The notes beneath the pieces were generated by a model that saw only the letters and a program-made list of their open reading frames with translations, searched no databases and was not told the DNA's origin. Source: Eledone cirrhosa (taxonomy: Eukaryota; Mollusca; Cephalopoda; Octopoda; Eledonidae). From it: a DNA stretch of 64,000 nt. The first letter of the stretch is position 1. The number at the start of each line of letters is the position of its first letter. The position numbers were made by a program, and so were the translations under genes. The stretch lies in NCBI GenBank assembly GCA_964016885.1, contig OZ024742.1, forward strand, positions 120,160,870 to 120,224,869, given 5' to 3'. Positions 21,700-31,545 of the stretch are shown here, in pieces.

Positions 21700-23186
21700 G
21701 ACTCCACTCTCATTAGCATCAATCAAGAGATACTCCAAGAACTACAAAATATTAACTCTAATTCACCAACAAACTTAACTCTACAAGTGAAGAAACAATC
21801 CCCAAATACACATCCTATTAAATCAACGACAATATCAATAACTTATGTGAAACAATAAAAACACACCTGAATAACCTGAATAACAACACAAACCCTATTC
21901 AAACGAATGAAAATACACATGACACTAATACACTTACAACTTACCAAATAAAAAACAAATTAATACCACAATGGTACACATCCTTTTGGAAGATGATACA
22001 AAACAATAACAAAGCCGAGATCTATGAAAAATGGATTAACTCATCTCCATTAATCAACCCCCGCAAACTACAAATTAAATCCATCCCAAACGAACCAGGG
22101 ACACAAAGACGCCTTAGGGAAAGAATGGCACTTGATAACATAAAAACCGAAATTGAACTCCTTAAATTGAGAGCCCAAGCAAATGAAGATAGGATCAAAT
22201 CAATCGATGATGAGATTAATCTAGCAATAATCAATATAACCAAAGACACCACCCTAGAAAATATTTCAAAATTATGGTTAGAGGACTGTAATAAGGAAGA
22301 ATTAAAATCCCTTCAACGCTGGGAAATAAACGAAACCTGGTTCTCTAACTATGAAACACTTTTCCAAAAAGAACACACATCCAAGAACCCCTTCATTAAA
22401 ACCATAATAACAAGAAAACTCAATCAACACCCAAACACCACACAACAACCAACAACAACAAAAAAACAATACCTCCCCACATACCAACAAAAGAAGGCAT
22501 CACCTCCCTCCTACCTCCTACATCCTCCACACAACTACCACACGGACTCCCAAGCAACAAATATAGTAATAGAGAAACATCAGCTACAAGATAGACACTA
22601 CAACTTCTCTCCTACCAGGAGAAACCATAAAATCCCCCACACTTACAACCCCCTAACATCCCCACAACAAACCCACAACCATCATTACTTCCAACATAGA
22701 ACCCAAAATACACAACTACCACACATGTCACACAGGGCCTCACAACCACACACCAGCTATAAGGAAACCCTAATCTACCCTCCCCCACTAACCACATCCT
22801 ACTACAACAAACCCAGCAGGGGACAATACAACCACACGAGACACCCTAACCACTACAACCACCATAGCTACACACCATATAACAGCAACAACAGGACTCA
22901 ATATGACCACACAAGACAACCCTACTACAACTACCACCAAGTCAACACAACCATACGATACAACCCAACTTCAACAACCACCACAACTTCACACCCTATA
23001 ACCACGTCCATCAAATCTACACACCCTAAAACAACATCAGCCAGGCTCAATACAACCACACAATACAACTTAAACTCAACAACCACCACAGCTACACACC
23101 ATCTTACAACAACAGCCGGGGCCAATACAACTCTAAGAGACATCCAAACTTCAACAGCCATCACAACTTCCGTAATCATTTTTTAG
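21700..23186 (+). pseudogene. PLE N-terminal region with Thr/Asn/Tyr/His-rich stretch
   Basis: The open frame from 21993 to 23186 gives 397 residues. Upstream, the same element continues in broken frames (for example NINSNSPTNLTLQ, near 21750). Residues 1-150 are charged and helical (RRLRERMALDNIKTEIELLK, then RWEINETWFSNYETLFQKE), resembling N-terminal regions of other PLE polyproteins. From about residue 150 the protein becomes extremely rich in Thr, Asn, Tyr, His and Gln with loose repeats (TRHPNHYNHHSY, TRQPYYNYH, STTTTTS). This may be a disordered linker or a microsatellite-like expansion. The frame ends at TAG 23184-23186, out of frame with the RT. Confidence 0.75.
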
Positions 23187-23985
23187 ACACAGCACACAGA
23201 CACAGGATTACAAGATAACACAAAACACACAGGAGACACAAAATGCAATAAAAATTGTCAATTTAACCTCTAAAGAATTAACAATAGACCAAATCAACAT
23301 ACTCTCCAAAGGTCTAAAATTTACACCAACTCCCCAACAACCAAACTACCCCGAAATGAAGGAAGATATTGCAGAATTCTGTAGAAAACTAAGACTCAGC
23401 GAGCAACTATATGACAAATACAATGAGGATGACTCAATAGCCAGAAATAGAAGCAACTACACTCCACCAAAAGGCAAGAATAAATTCCTTGATCAATTCT
23501 GGGAACACATTACTAATTACCCATACTACCACCTACACAAACATAAACAAAAACCAAACCTAAGCAAAAAAGAATGGAATGGTCTTAACAGTCTAAAAAA
23601 CGACAAAACCCTAACAATCAAAGAGGCAGATAAAGGGAGTGCAGTAATTCATATGGGGACAGATTACTACACGACTCTAGTACTCTCAACTCTAGAAAAC
23701 CAAACATATTATGAAAAGGCCCAACACTACACACAACAGAAAATAATGAGAAACCTAAAATCCTTAACACTCCTTTACAAAGAAGGCCTTACAGACAAGG
23801 AATACAACTACATCACCAATTTCAAAAGCAGAACCAGCCTCTTCTATGGTATCCCCAAGACACACAAAAACGAAGTAATAGGTAGGACCTGCAAGCAAGC
23901 CACAGACGTTTACATCAATATAGCCCCTCCTGATGACCTTAAATTAAGACCCATAATAGCAGGCACCACATGTGAAATCACCGCC
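23176..23985 (+). pseudogene. PLE reverse transcriptase, N-terminal part (fingers)
   Basis: The frame is open from 23176. The PLE-typical lead-in is NLTSKELTIDQINILSKGLK then FTPTP (about 23264-23337). From Met 23356, ADKGSAVIH (residues 91-99) is the PLE RT1 box, LFYGIPKTHK (162-171) the RT2 box, and LRPIIAG (197-203) the next box. It ends TTCEITA then TAA at 23986-23988. A downstream frame beginning RLSNFLDILL shows that this stop results from a frameshift at about 23982, not a natural end. With the catalytic half in other frames the protein is inactive. Confidence 0.85.
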
Positions 23986-24374
23986 TAAGCAACTTCCTAG
24001 ATATTCTGCTTAAACCTTTCCTAAAACACATAAAAAGCTTCATAAGGGACGACCTTGACATGCTCAACCGCCTCCCAACAACACTCAATAATGAACATAC
24101 CCTACTAGTAACCTTTGATGTCATCAATTTATATTCCAATATCCCACACAACCTAGGTATAGAGGCAATACAATTCTGGATGGAAAATTTCCCTAGTGAA
24201 CTCCCACAGCGCATCCCTAAAGAATTTGTGTTGGAGGGACTCAAATTCATCTTGGAAAACAATTTCTTCGAATTCAATGCCAAATACTACAGACAGAAAT
24301 CTGGGACTGCCATGCCCCCTCATACACCAACCATGTCATGGGATATTTGGAAACCACTCTCTACTGCAAAGTTC
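23982..24374 (+). pseudogene. PLE reverse transcriptase, middle part (motif A)
   Basis: In the frame +2 relative to the preceding part: LSNFLDILLKPFLKHIKS, then LVTFDVINLYSNIPHNLG, which is RT motif A with the first catalytic Asp (PLE consensus DVxxLYTNIPH). QKSGTAM starts motif B. Within the codons after GTAM a one-base loss near 24311 shifts the frame, since the +1 frame reads APSYTNHVMGYLE as PLE RTs do. Confidence 0.85.
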
Positions 24375-25168
24375 TAGACAAATACGGCGACCACTTCTAC
24401 CAACACATAGAAAAGAACTGGAAGAGATATCTGGACGACTGCTTCATCTTCTGGCATAAAAGTATAGATAGACTGTTTGAGTTCAAAACCCTTCTGAATG
24501 GACTCAACACAAACTTACAATTCACAATGGATTACAGCCATGAACAACTCCCTTTCCTCGACATCCTCATCAAGAAAACAAGTAACAAAATAGAAACAGA
24601 CATATACTACAAACCCACAGACTCCAAACAATACCTTCCATTCAACTCGTGCCACCATCGCCATACCAAAATGGCAATTCCTTATAACCTAGCCAGAAGG
24701 ATCTGCACAATAGTTTCAGATAAATACACATGCTACACGCGACTAGAAGAATTAAAAAACACACTTATCAGCAGAAACTACCCACCATCCCTAATCAACA
24801 ATGGATTCCAACGTGCTCTAAAACTAGACATCCAGGAACTCAGACACCCCAAACCCAGGAATGAACCGCAACAGAAAACTCTACCATACATCTCCACACA
24901 CAACCCCCTCAACAACGAGGCATTCGACACCATCCTCCAGAACATTCCTTTACTAAAAAGAGACCCAAGAATGAACAATATCTTCCAAACACACAACATC
25001 ATAAAGAGCAAAAGACAACCTAAATCCATAAAAAACATCCTCACACAAGCCAAAATCCAACAAACCCTCACAATGAACCCAACAGTAACAAAATGCGGAA
25101 GGCCCAACTGTGGCATATGCATAAATCTAATAGAAGGTTCAACATTCCATTTAAACAAGGACAACATT
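24311..25168 (+). pseudogene. PLE reverse transcriptase, palm, thumb and linker
   Basis: Continues motif B (TNHVMGYLETTLYC). RYLDDCFIFW (YLDD at 24428-24439) is the catalytic motif C. LPFLDILIKK then IYYKPTDSKQYLPFNSCHHR are PLE thumb signatures, followed by IPYNLARRIC. Near the C-end there is KCGRPNCGIC (CX4CX2C), the zinc-finger-like linker found before the GIY-YIG domain of PLEs. The frame ends at TAA 25169-25171. Two small shifts between 25150 and 25205 separate it from the endonuclease. Confidence 0.9.
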
Positions 25169-25208
25169 TAACAGTTAAACACAACTTTACATGCGCATCT
25201 GAAAACCT

Positions 25209-25505
25209 ATAATCTATGTTTTGATCTGCTCAGGTTGTCAAGAGCACTACATAGGACAGACAAACAACAGCCTCCGTCAACGTATGACCATCCATAAATC
25301 ACAAATTAAAATACAGGAATACAGAAAGATTGCATTTAGTGAACATATCGCCAATTGTGCTCACAACCAACATCCAAACTTTAAAATTTTCCCCATTTAC
25401 AAATTCATAGACAACGCTACTTTCATCCAATGTACCAATAAGGAAACATATTTCATTAACAAATTCCAACCTCTACTTAATGTTATAAAAATCGGACCAA
25501 TCTAA
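25209..25505 (+). pseudogene. PLE GIY-YIG endonuclease domain
   Basis: Reads IIYVLICSGCQEHYIGQT, the GIY (here IIY) and YIG halves of the nuclease, then NSLRQRMTIHKSQI with the conserved Arg, and SEHIANCAHNQHPNFKI, ending ETYFINKFQPLLN with the conserved Glu and Asn. It nicks target DNA for priming in this family. It stops at 25503-25505. The domain itself looks intact; only its link to the RT is broken. Confidence 0.9.
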
Positions 25506-25884
25506 AACTGCAACAAACAATCAAACATTTACACCCTACCTAATCCTTTTTCTTAAATAAATTAAATATCATCCAGCAAGAATTGCTTCCCTCTGCATAT
25601 TAACTCTCTAAAAAGGGAAATCATATCAAACCTCAGTTCACCATTTGCCTCCATCATGGAATCATGGATCAACTAAGCACTCTTGCTATATTAACACATT
25701 TTGATCTGCTTAACTTCAATAATTATGCCTGTAAATAACATTATTTTTTCTTCCACATTGACTTCTTATGCCCTTCATTATACGTTTTGTTTTCCTTCTT
25801 CTTTTCACTTCATAAATCTTGTTTGTAAATAACATTATTCTTTCTGCACCTTCTCTTTAACATGTGCGACACCACACTAATACA

Positions 25885-25935
25885 TTTCACTATCATTTGA
25901 TAATGCATAAAAATGCTGAAACCGGTAATAGACAA
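25885..25935 (+). ncRNA. Hammerhead-ribozyme-like motif at the PLE 3' end
   Basis: TTGATAA (25897-25903; consensus CTGATGA), a perfect 4-bp stem GCAT/ATGC with AAAA loop (25905-25916), then GAAA (25918-25921), a CC/GG minimal stem III and TA. CTAT upstream (25890-25893) can pair with ATAG (25927-25930) as stem I. PLEs are known to carry minimal hammerheads with very short stem III. Two changes in box I argue that this copy is inactive or that the match is partly chance. Confidence 0.45.
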
Positions 25936-26141
25936 TTATTAAATATATAAATAGATAAATAAATGCCATTGTTAAATAATAAATAAATCAACTAATACCT
26001 TAACACTTCACACAAAGTAAAACATTTCGTTTTAATCATTTTCTAACCCAGAAAAAAGAGAGAGAGAAACAAAAAAGGAAGAAAATATATTTTTCTTCCT
26101 AATAATCGTCTCTTGCTCCCTGTTTTCATATATATATATAT

Positions 26142-26667
26142 ATATACGATATTAATAAATGGAAACTATATTTATAAAACCATATTTATTTCATTATATA
26201 TATTTCAAGGATACCAAGTTACATTATGGTATGCCTTCATCAGACAAAATACAATATATAACAGTTTTATAAATAGACATTGACGTACCGCTTTTAAAAC
26301 AACGGTCAATTTTTAAAAGGGGTACGTCAATGTCTATTTATAAAACTGTTATATATTGTATTTTGTCTGATGAAGGCATACCATAATGTAACTTGGTATC
26401 CTTGAAATATATATAATTGTTTCTACTTTTGGCACAAGGCCAGCAATTACCCAGTACATTACTGGTACTTTATTTTATCGACCCCGTAAGGATGAAAGGC
26501 AAAGTTAACCTCGGTGGGATTTGAACTCAGAATGGCAAGGGCCGTAACTCTATGCATCAAAGCATGGCATCCAACCCTCTACCGATACTGCCAATTCACC
26601 TTGAAATATATATAATGAAATAAATATGGTTTTATAAATATAGTTTCCATTTATTAATATAGTATAT
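26142..26667. repeat. Long near-perfect palindrome (arms about 160 bp), interrupted by a SINE
   Basis: ATATTAATAAATGGAAACTA.. (from 26149) pairs with ..TAGTTTCCATTTATTAATAT (to 26660). The inner stem GACATTGACGTACC..CTTTTAAAA is matched across a loop of about 10-12 nt near 26304-26315 with one mismatch. The right arm is split by the SINE at 26418-26598. The right arm carries CTGATGA (26367-26373) and GAAA (26404-26407) enclosing a self-complementary GGTATCC/GGCATACC stem, another hammerhead-like layout. Confidence 0.85.
26418..26598 (-). mobile_element. Full-length tRNA-SINE with 18-bp target duplication
   Basis: On the minus strand: TTGGCAGTATCGGTAGAGG (A-box region), GAGTTCAAATCCCACCGAGG (B box), GTTAACTTTGCCTTTCATCC, and the end CTTGTGCCAAAAGTAG then AAACAATT. 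The 18-bp sequence CCTTGAAATATATATAAT is duplicated at 26400-26417 and 26599-26616, so insertion into a pre-existing palindrome arm is certain. Confidence 0.9.
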
Positions 26668-26769
26668 CTACTCCAAATATTTGTCGAGTGCTTTATATCA
26701 GTTATAAAAATATTTGCTTGTTGTATCCCAACAGTTTAAATAAAACTTTTGCATATATATATATATATA

Positions 26770-27641
26770 ATACCACTATTAGCTGCTAAAGGGTTCTCCC
26801 TAAAAATGAAAGGCAGGTTGTACGATGCCTGCATACGAACAGCAATGCTGCATGGCAGTGAGACCTGGGCATTGTGTGCAGAGGATATACGCAGACTAGA
26901 GAGGAACGAAGCTTGCATGCTCCGCTGGATGTGTAACAGTAATATACGTGAACGGCAAAGCATAAATGAACTAAGGAAAAAATTAGAGATAAGAGGGATC
27001 AGATGTTGTTTACTCGAGAGAAGGCTACGTTGGTATGGACACGTGATGCGCATGAAAGTCGATAGCTGTATAACAAAGTGCAGGGCAATAAAGATAGACG
27101 GTAGTCACGGAATAGGCAGACCTAGAAAAATCTGGGACGAGCTGATAAACTCCGACATCACACACTTACACCTCTCCAAGACAATGTCACTGGACCGAGA
27201 CCTTTGGCGGTACTCAGTAACAGAGAAGACCCGCCTTACCTAAATATATAGTAAAACCTACTCCAGCCAGTAGGCATCTCTAACAAAATACACCCCGTCC
27301 CACCACCACCACCCCCACCCCATCCACACCACCCCGTTCTATGTAAAGTTATGTTGGTGCCGCGCCATCCAGGCCGAAACAAATGAGATCGTGTAGGTGT
27401 CACGACAAAAAAACACACAGTCCACGCTGTAATGTGGCCGTGTAGGCAACACGGTAAAAACCTCCCAGACCCACACTGTAAATGTGGTTGGTGTTAGGAA
27501 GGGCATCCAACTGTAGAAAACCTGCCAGACAGTCCTATGCGAGCAAGACAATCACTCTTGCCTCATGTGGGACTACCCCCGTCCAAACCCATGCAAGCGT
27601 GGAACACGGACGTTAAACGTTGATGATGATGATGATGATGA

Positions 27642-27643
<2 letters not shown>
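26770..27643 (+). pseudogene. 5'-truncated LINE copy B: RT C-terminus plus 3' tail
   Basis: The open frame runs to TAA 27241-27243. It encodes IPLLAAKGFSLKMKGRLYDA, CIRTAMLHGSETWALCAEDI, then the same LERNEACMLRWMC..RRLRWYGHVMRM..SLDRDLWRYSVTE region as copy A. It begins after a (TA)n tract (26753-26769). The tail contains CACGACAAAAAAACACACAG, GGTTGGTGTTAGGAAGGGCA and (GAT)n (27618-27645). About a dozen substitutions separate it from copy A over some 770 bp. It is a dead fragment: no RT catalytic domain. Confidence 0.85.

Positions 27644-27701
<58 letters not shown>
27643..27701. repeat. (TA)n(GA)n microsatellite
   Basis: TA repeat to 27684 followed by GA repeat to 27701, directly after the (GAT)n of LINE copy B. 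Confidence 0.9.
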
Positions 27702-27918
27702 CAATAAATAAAAAAGGGAAAACAATCTAAAAAACACAAGCGACAGGTGGCAGGATTTGAAATCAAAATAATCAGGTCAGTATTCAATATCCAATATTTC
27801 ATGTAGCTTAGTTAAATTCTTTTTTTTTTTAGTAATAGAAATCAAATCTCTAATAAAAAAAACTTATTACCATAGTTGCAGGCATGGCTGTTTAGTTAAA
27901 GAATTTGTGCCATAACCT

Positions 27919-29254
27919 TGTGGTTTCTAGTTTACTACCACCATGTGGTTTCTAGTTTACTACTACCATGTGGTTTCTAGTTTACTACTCCCATGGGGTG
28001 TCTAGTTTACTATCACCATGTGGTGTCTAGCTTACTACCACCATGGGGTTTCTAGTTTACTACCACCATGGGGTTTCTAGTTTACTACCACCACATAGTT
28101 TCTAGTTTACTACCACCATGTGGTTTCTAGTTTACTACCACCATGGGGTTTCTAGTTTACTACTACCATGTGGTTTCTAGTTTACTACTCCCACGGGGTG
28201 TCTAGTTTACTACCACCATGTGGTTTCTAGTTTATTACCACCATGTGGTTTCTAGTTTACTACTACCATGTGGTTTCTAGTTTACTACCACCACGTGGTT
28301 TCTAGTTTACCACCACCACGTGGTTTCTAGTTTACTACCACCATGTGGTTTCTAGTTTACTACCACCATGTGGTTTCTAGTTTACTACCACCATGTGGTT
28401 TCTAGTTTACTACTACCATGTGGTTTCTAGTTTACTACCACCATGTGGTGTCTAGTTTACTACCACCATGTGGTTTCTAGTTTACTACCACCATGGGGTT
28501 TCTAGTTTACTACCACCACGTGGTTTCTAGTTTACTACCACCATGTGGTTTCTAGTTTACTACCACCATGTGGTTTCTAGTTTACTACCACCATGTGGTT
28601 TCTAGTTTACTACTACCATCTGGTTTCTAGTTTACTACTACCGTGTGGTTTCTAGTTTATTACTACCATGTGGTTTCTAGTTTACTACTCCCATGGGGTG
28701 TCTAGTTTACTATCACCATGTGGTGTCTAGTTTACTACCACCATGTGGTGTCTAGCTTACTACCACCATGGGGTTTCTAGTTTAGTTTACTACTACCATG
28801 GGGTTTCTAGTTTACTACCACCATGTGGTTTCTAGTTTACTACCACCATGTGGTTTCTAGTTTACTACCACCATGTAGTTTCTAGTTTACTACCACCATG
28901 GGGTTTCTAGTTTACTACCACCATGGGTTTTCTAGTTTACTACCACCATGTAGTTTCTAGTTTACTACCACCATATGGTTTCTAGTTTACTACCACCATG
29001 TGGTTTCTAGTTTACTACCACCATGTGGTTTCTAGTTTACTACCACTATGGGTTTTCTAGTTTACTACCACCATGTGGTTTCTAGTTTACTACCACCATG
29101 TGCTTTCTAGTTTACTACCACCATGTGCTTTCTAGTTTACTACCACCATGTGCTTTCTAGTTTACTACCACCACGTGGTTTCTAGTTTACTACCACCACG
29201 TGGTTTCTAGTTTACTACCACCATGTGGTTTCTAGTTTACTACCACCATGTGGT
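27919..29254 (+). repeat. Minisatellite, 25-bp unit, about 53 copies
   Basis: The unit core is TGGTTTCTAGTTTACTACCA followed by CCATG, with a strict 25-bp period over 1.34 kb. Variants are single-base (for example ATG/ACG, TTT/GTG, GGGG, CACATAG). One unit near 28771-28800 carries a 5-bp TTTAG duplication (30 bp). Higher-order blocks are visible: the TACTACTCCCATGGGGTGTC variant recurs at about 27975, 28180 and 28680. Confidence 0.98.
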
Positions 29255-29342
29255 ACCTTGGACAAGTGTCTTTCACTATAGCCTCAGGTTGACAAATGCT
29301 TTGTGAGTAAAATTTGGTAAATGGAAAATACAGAAGACCATC

Positions 29343-29660
29343 GTGTATGCATGTATGTTGTGTGTACGTATATATGCTGTGTGTATGTATGTATGTTGTG
29401 TGTACATATGTACGTTGTGTGTACATATGTATGTCGTGTGTACATATGTATGTTGTGTGTACATATGTATGTTGTGTGTACATATGTATGTTGTGTTTAC
29501 ATATGTATGTTGTGTGTACATATGTATGTTGTGTGTACATATGTATGTTGTGTGTACATATGTATGTTGTGTGTACATATGTATGTTGTGTGTACATATG
29601 TATGTTGTGTGTACGTATATATGCTGTGTGTATGTATGTATGTTGTGTGTACATATGAAT
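29343..29660 (+). repeat. Minisatellite, 19-bp unit, about 16 copies
   Basis: TATGTTGTGTGTACATATG repeats with few changes. Boundary units are variant (GTACGTATATATGCTGTGTG at both ends, 29364 and 29611). Because 19 is not a multiple of 3, all frames on both strands read as the same kind of Cys/Tyr/Val or His/Thr repeat, producing six spurious open frames. Confidence 0.98.
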
Positions 29661-29862
29661 GTTGTATGTGTCTGGGTTTACATTTGTGTCGGTGTTTATG
29701 CCCTATAATTTAGCATTTTAACAAAAAAGTGATGGACAAAATAAGTACTAGACTTGGAAAAATAAGTACTGGGGTGTGTATCATTGATTAAATCCTTTTA
29801 AAGCAGGGCCTCAAGATGGTCACAATCTAATGACTGAAACCAGTAAAAGAGTAAAAGTATTT

Positions 29863-30924
29863 GTCACGTGCAAGTGGTTACAAGTGCTCCATGTAAATTA
29901 AAACCATGCTGAAGATGGAAAGGATGAGGGAGGGGTGAATCTATGATAAAATTTACAACTCCCCCTTTCACTAACACACACAAAAAAACAAAAAAACAAG
30001 GTATGAAATCAACTGGTTGGAAATCCAAATATATAAAGATGAAAATACTTTTTTATTTTGCCACTTCCAATAACAACTACTAGAGCTACTTTGCTGTTGC
30101 TTTAATCCTACATACATCTAAACTACTTTTAGATAAATCAGCAAAAATACTGTACAATGAGGTTAGAAGGCCAATTAGGTCAGGAATAGGACCAATTTTA
30201 AAGAACTATTAATATTTCTATCAACACACTCAAAATAGACTGCTAACCAAGTTTTTAGTTCCAGCTAGGAGTTTAAAAAAAGATTGCTGTAGCAGATCAA
30301 TATTTAATGTCTGCAGTGATATTTGTTTTTTGTTGATTTTAAATAACATCAAAAAGAATAAAATAACAATAACAACAAAACAAAAACTATAAAAAAACAA
30401 AAAGACACTGATTCACAATGTAAAATTTAAAAAAAAATTGGATATTTTTGGTCATTGTTAGTTTAATGTTAGCCCTAGAAAGCACACATATCTTTAAGTA
30501 GCTTTCTAGACTAACTTGAAATAAGAAGAAAGAAATTTAATCCTTAAAAAAATGTTCAGTTGGGGGTGAGTAGGAAGGTGAACATTTTAGTATTCTTTGA
30601 ATAAAGCAAGTCAACAATGAAAAGTTACAATAAAAGTTGCCAGGTAACAACAGATGTTGGGGAAAAAATGTGTTTTAATTCTACATTGAGCACAACTATT
30701 GCTTTAGCTTTTGATCAAAGGTTCATATTAGCAGACAATAACTCCACTGCTGCCACCACTAAAATATGACCCCACCTGCTAAACCAATAGATTATTAAAC
30801 ACTGACATCAGGAACAATCTAAATACAATAATTTTATTTGGACTACTTTAGTTTTAACAAAAATATTCATAAGTGATAATTGCTGAGAATAAAAGACAAA
30901 ATCAATTTTTTACTTCAGCCCCCA
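29863..30924. other. No recognised gene
   Basis: AT-rich with A-runs (30341-30440). Nothing else that I can support. Confidence 0.45.
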
Positions 30925-31100
30925 TTATGATGATGATGATTTGTTTATTAGCCACAAGGGCTTGCACATAAAATACAGTAAATATCATAAACATAGGGGT
31001 TAGGATACATGTGGGACTGGACAATCATCATTATCATCCTCATTTTACGTCTGCTTTTCCCTGCTTGCAAGGGTGGGACATTGTTGTATAAAATGAGGGC
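30925..31100 (+). repeat. LINE-tail/SINE-like fragments
   Basis: GATGATGATGATTTGTTTAT and CAATCATCATTATCATCCTC..TTTTACGTCTGCTTTTCCCTG then CTTGCAAGGGTGGGAC resemble the (CAT)n..TTTAACGTC..CATGCTAGCATGG start of the family. Confidence 0.5.
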
Positions 31101-31229
31101 AGGAGCAAGGGCATTATAGAAGAGACAGATAAATTTGATAAAACATAAGATAAGTATAAAAGTATTATAAAAAATATACAATAATTAAATAACATGTTTT
31201 TGTTACCCACCAACAGAGGGGAAACCACT

Positions 31230-31545
31230 AGTTAAGCCAATCATGCATTATGCTTCCTGGCTAGGCTAAAGTCTGTCTCAAGCCGGAAGGCTCGTTAGGC
31301 CGGTGCTTAACCCGGTTCCATGATATGAAGCAACTGAGAGTACAAGGCTCCCCTTGGACAGGATGCCACAGAGTTAAAACCCCAGTTATTGCTGGTACTC
31401 ATTTTCAGCTGAACAACATGAAATAAAGTGTTTTGCTCAAGAACACACCATGCAACCCAGGAATTGAACCCACAACATTATGATCTTAAGTCCAACACCC
31501 TTAACATTAGACCTCACACTTCCACTTCCTGGGGATCACTGAAAT
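31230..31545 (-). mobile_element. tRNA-derived SINE
   Basis: Minus strand: GTGTTGGACTTAAGATCAT, GTGGGTTCAATTCCTGGG (B box), GTGTGTTCTTGAGCAAAACAC and TTTATTTCATGTTG. It is the same family as 7290-7620 but with a different 3' part (GGTTAAGCACCGGCC-like sequence near 31290-31310). Confidence 0.6.

Larger units (their letters stand above)
21700..25950 (+). mobile_element. Penelope-like retroelement (PLE), nearly complete but frameshifted
   Basis: One contiguous element in a single orientation: N-terminal region (21700-23186), RT (23176-25150) and GIY-YIG endonuclease (25209-25505), then about 430 bp of 3' untranslated sequence with a hammerhead-like motif. The order RT then GIY-YIG is diagnostic of endonuclease-bearing PLEs. 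The base composition (A/C-rich sense strand) differs from the flanks. At least four reading-frame breaks are visible: near 23160, 23982, 24311 and 25150-25205. No long terminal repeats could be found by eye. Confidence 0.9.
27865..29862 (+). mobile_element. tRNA-derived SINE, enlarged to about 2 kb by two internal minisatellites
   Basis: The head is GTTGCAGGCATGGCTGTTTA (A-box side, from 27876) up to ..CCATAACCTTG. The B-box side appears as the last array unit. The body resumes with GGTACCTTGGACAAGTGTCT, CACTATAGCCTCAGG and GCTTTGTGAGTAAAATTTGG (29253-29320), as in the ordinary copies at 19664-19740 and 51495-51745. After the 19-bp array come AATAAGTACT, GGGGTGTGTATCATTGATTA, AAGATGGTCACAATCTAATG and ACTGAAACCAGTAAAAGAGT, the 3' end of the family. 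So the two arrays lie inside a single SINE copy. Confidence 0.7.

Noticed and set aside
22022..22252. Open frames on the minus strand under the PLE (also 22302-22490, 22612-22797, 22931-23179, 24778-25167)
   Set aside because: These are shadows of the plus-strand PLE coding; the plus strand carries the recognised RT and GIY-YIG motifs.
22440..23186. Mucin-like Thr-rich secreted protein
   Set aside because: No signal peptide; the segment is contiguous with, and in the same orientation as, PLE sequence on both sides.
27919..29254. CRISPR-like array (25-bp repeat)
   Set aside because: There are no spacers: the units are directly adjacent, and the context is a eukaryotic SINE.
29232..29713. Six overlapping open frames of 100-140 codons with His/Thr or Cys/Tyr/Val repeats
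   Set aside because: They are produced by the 19-bp tandem repeat, which is open in all frames on both strands; the same peptide pattern appears in every frame.
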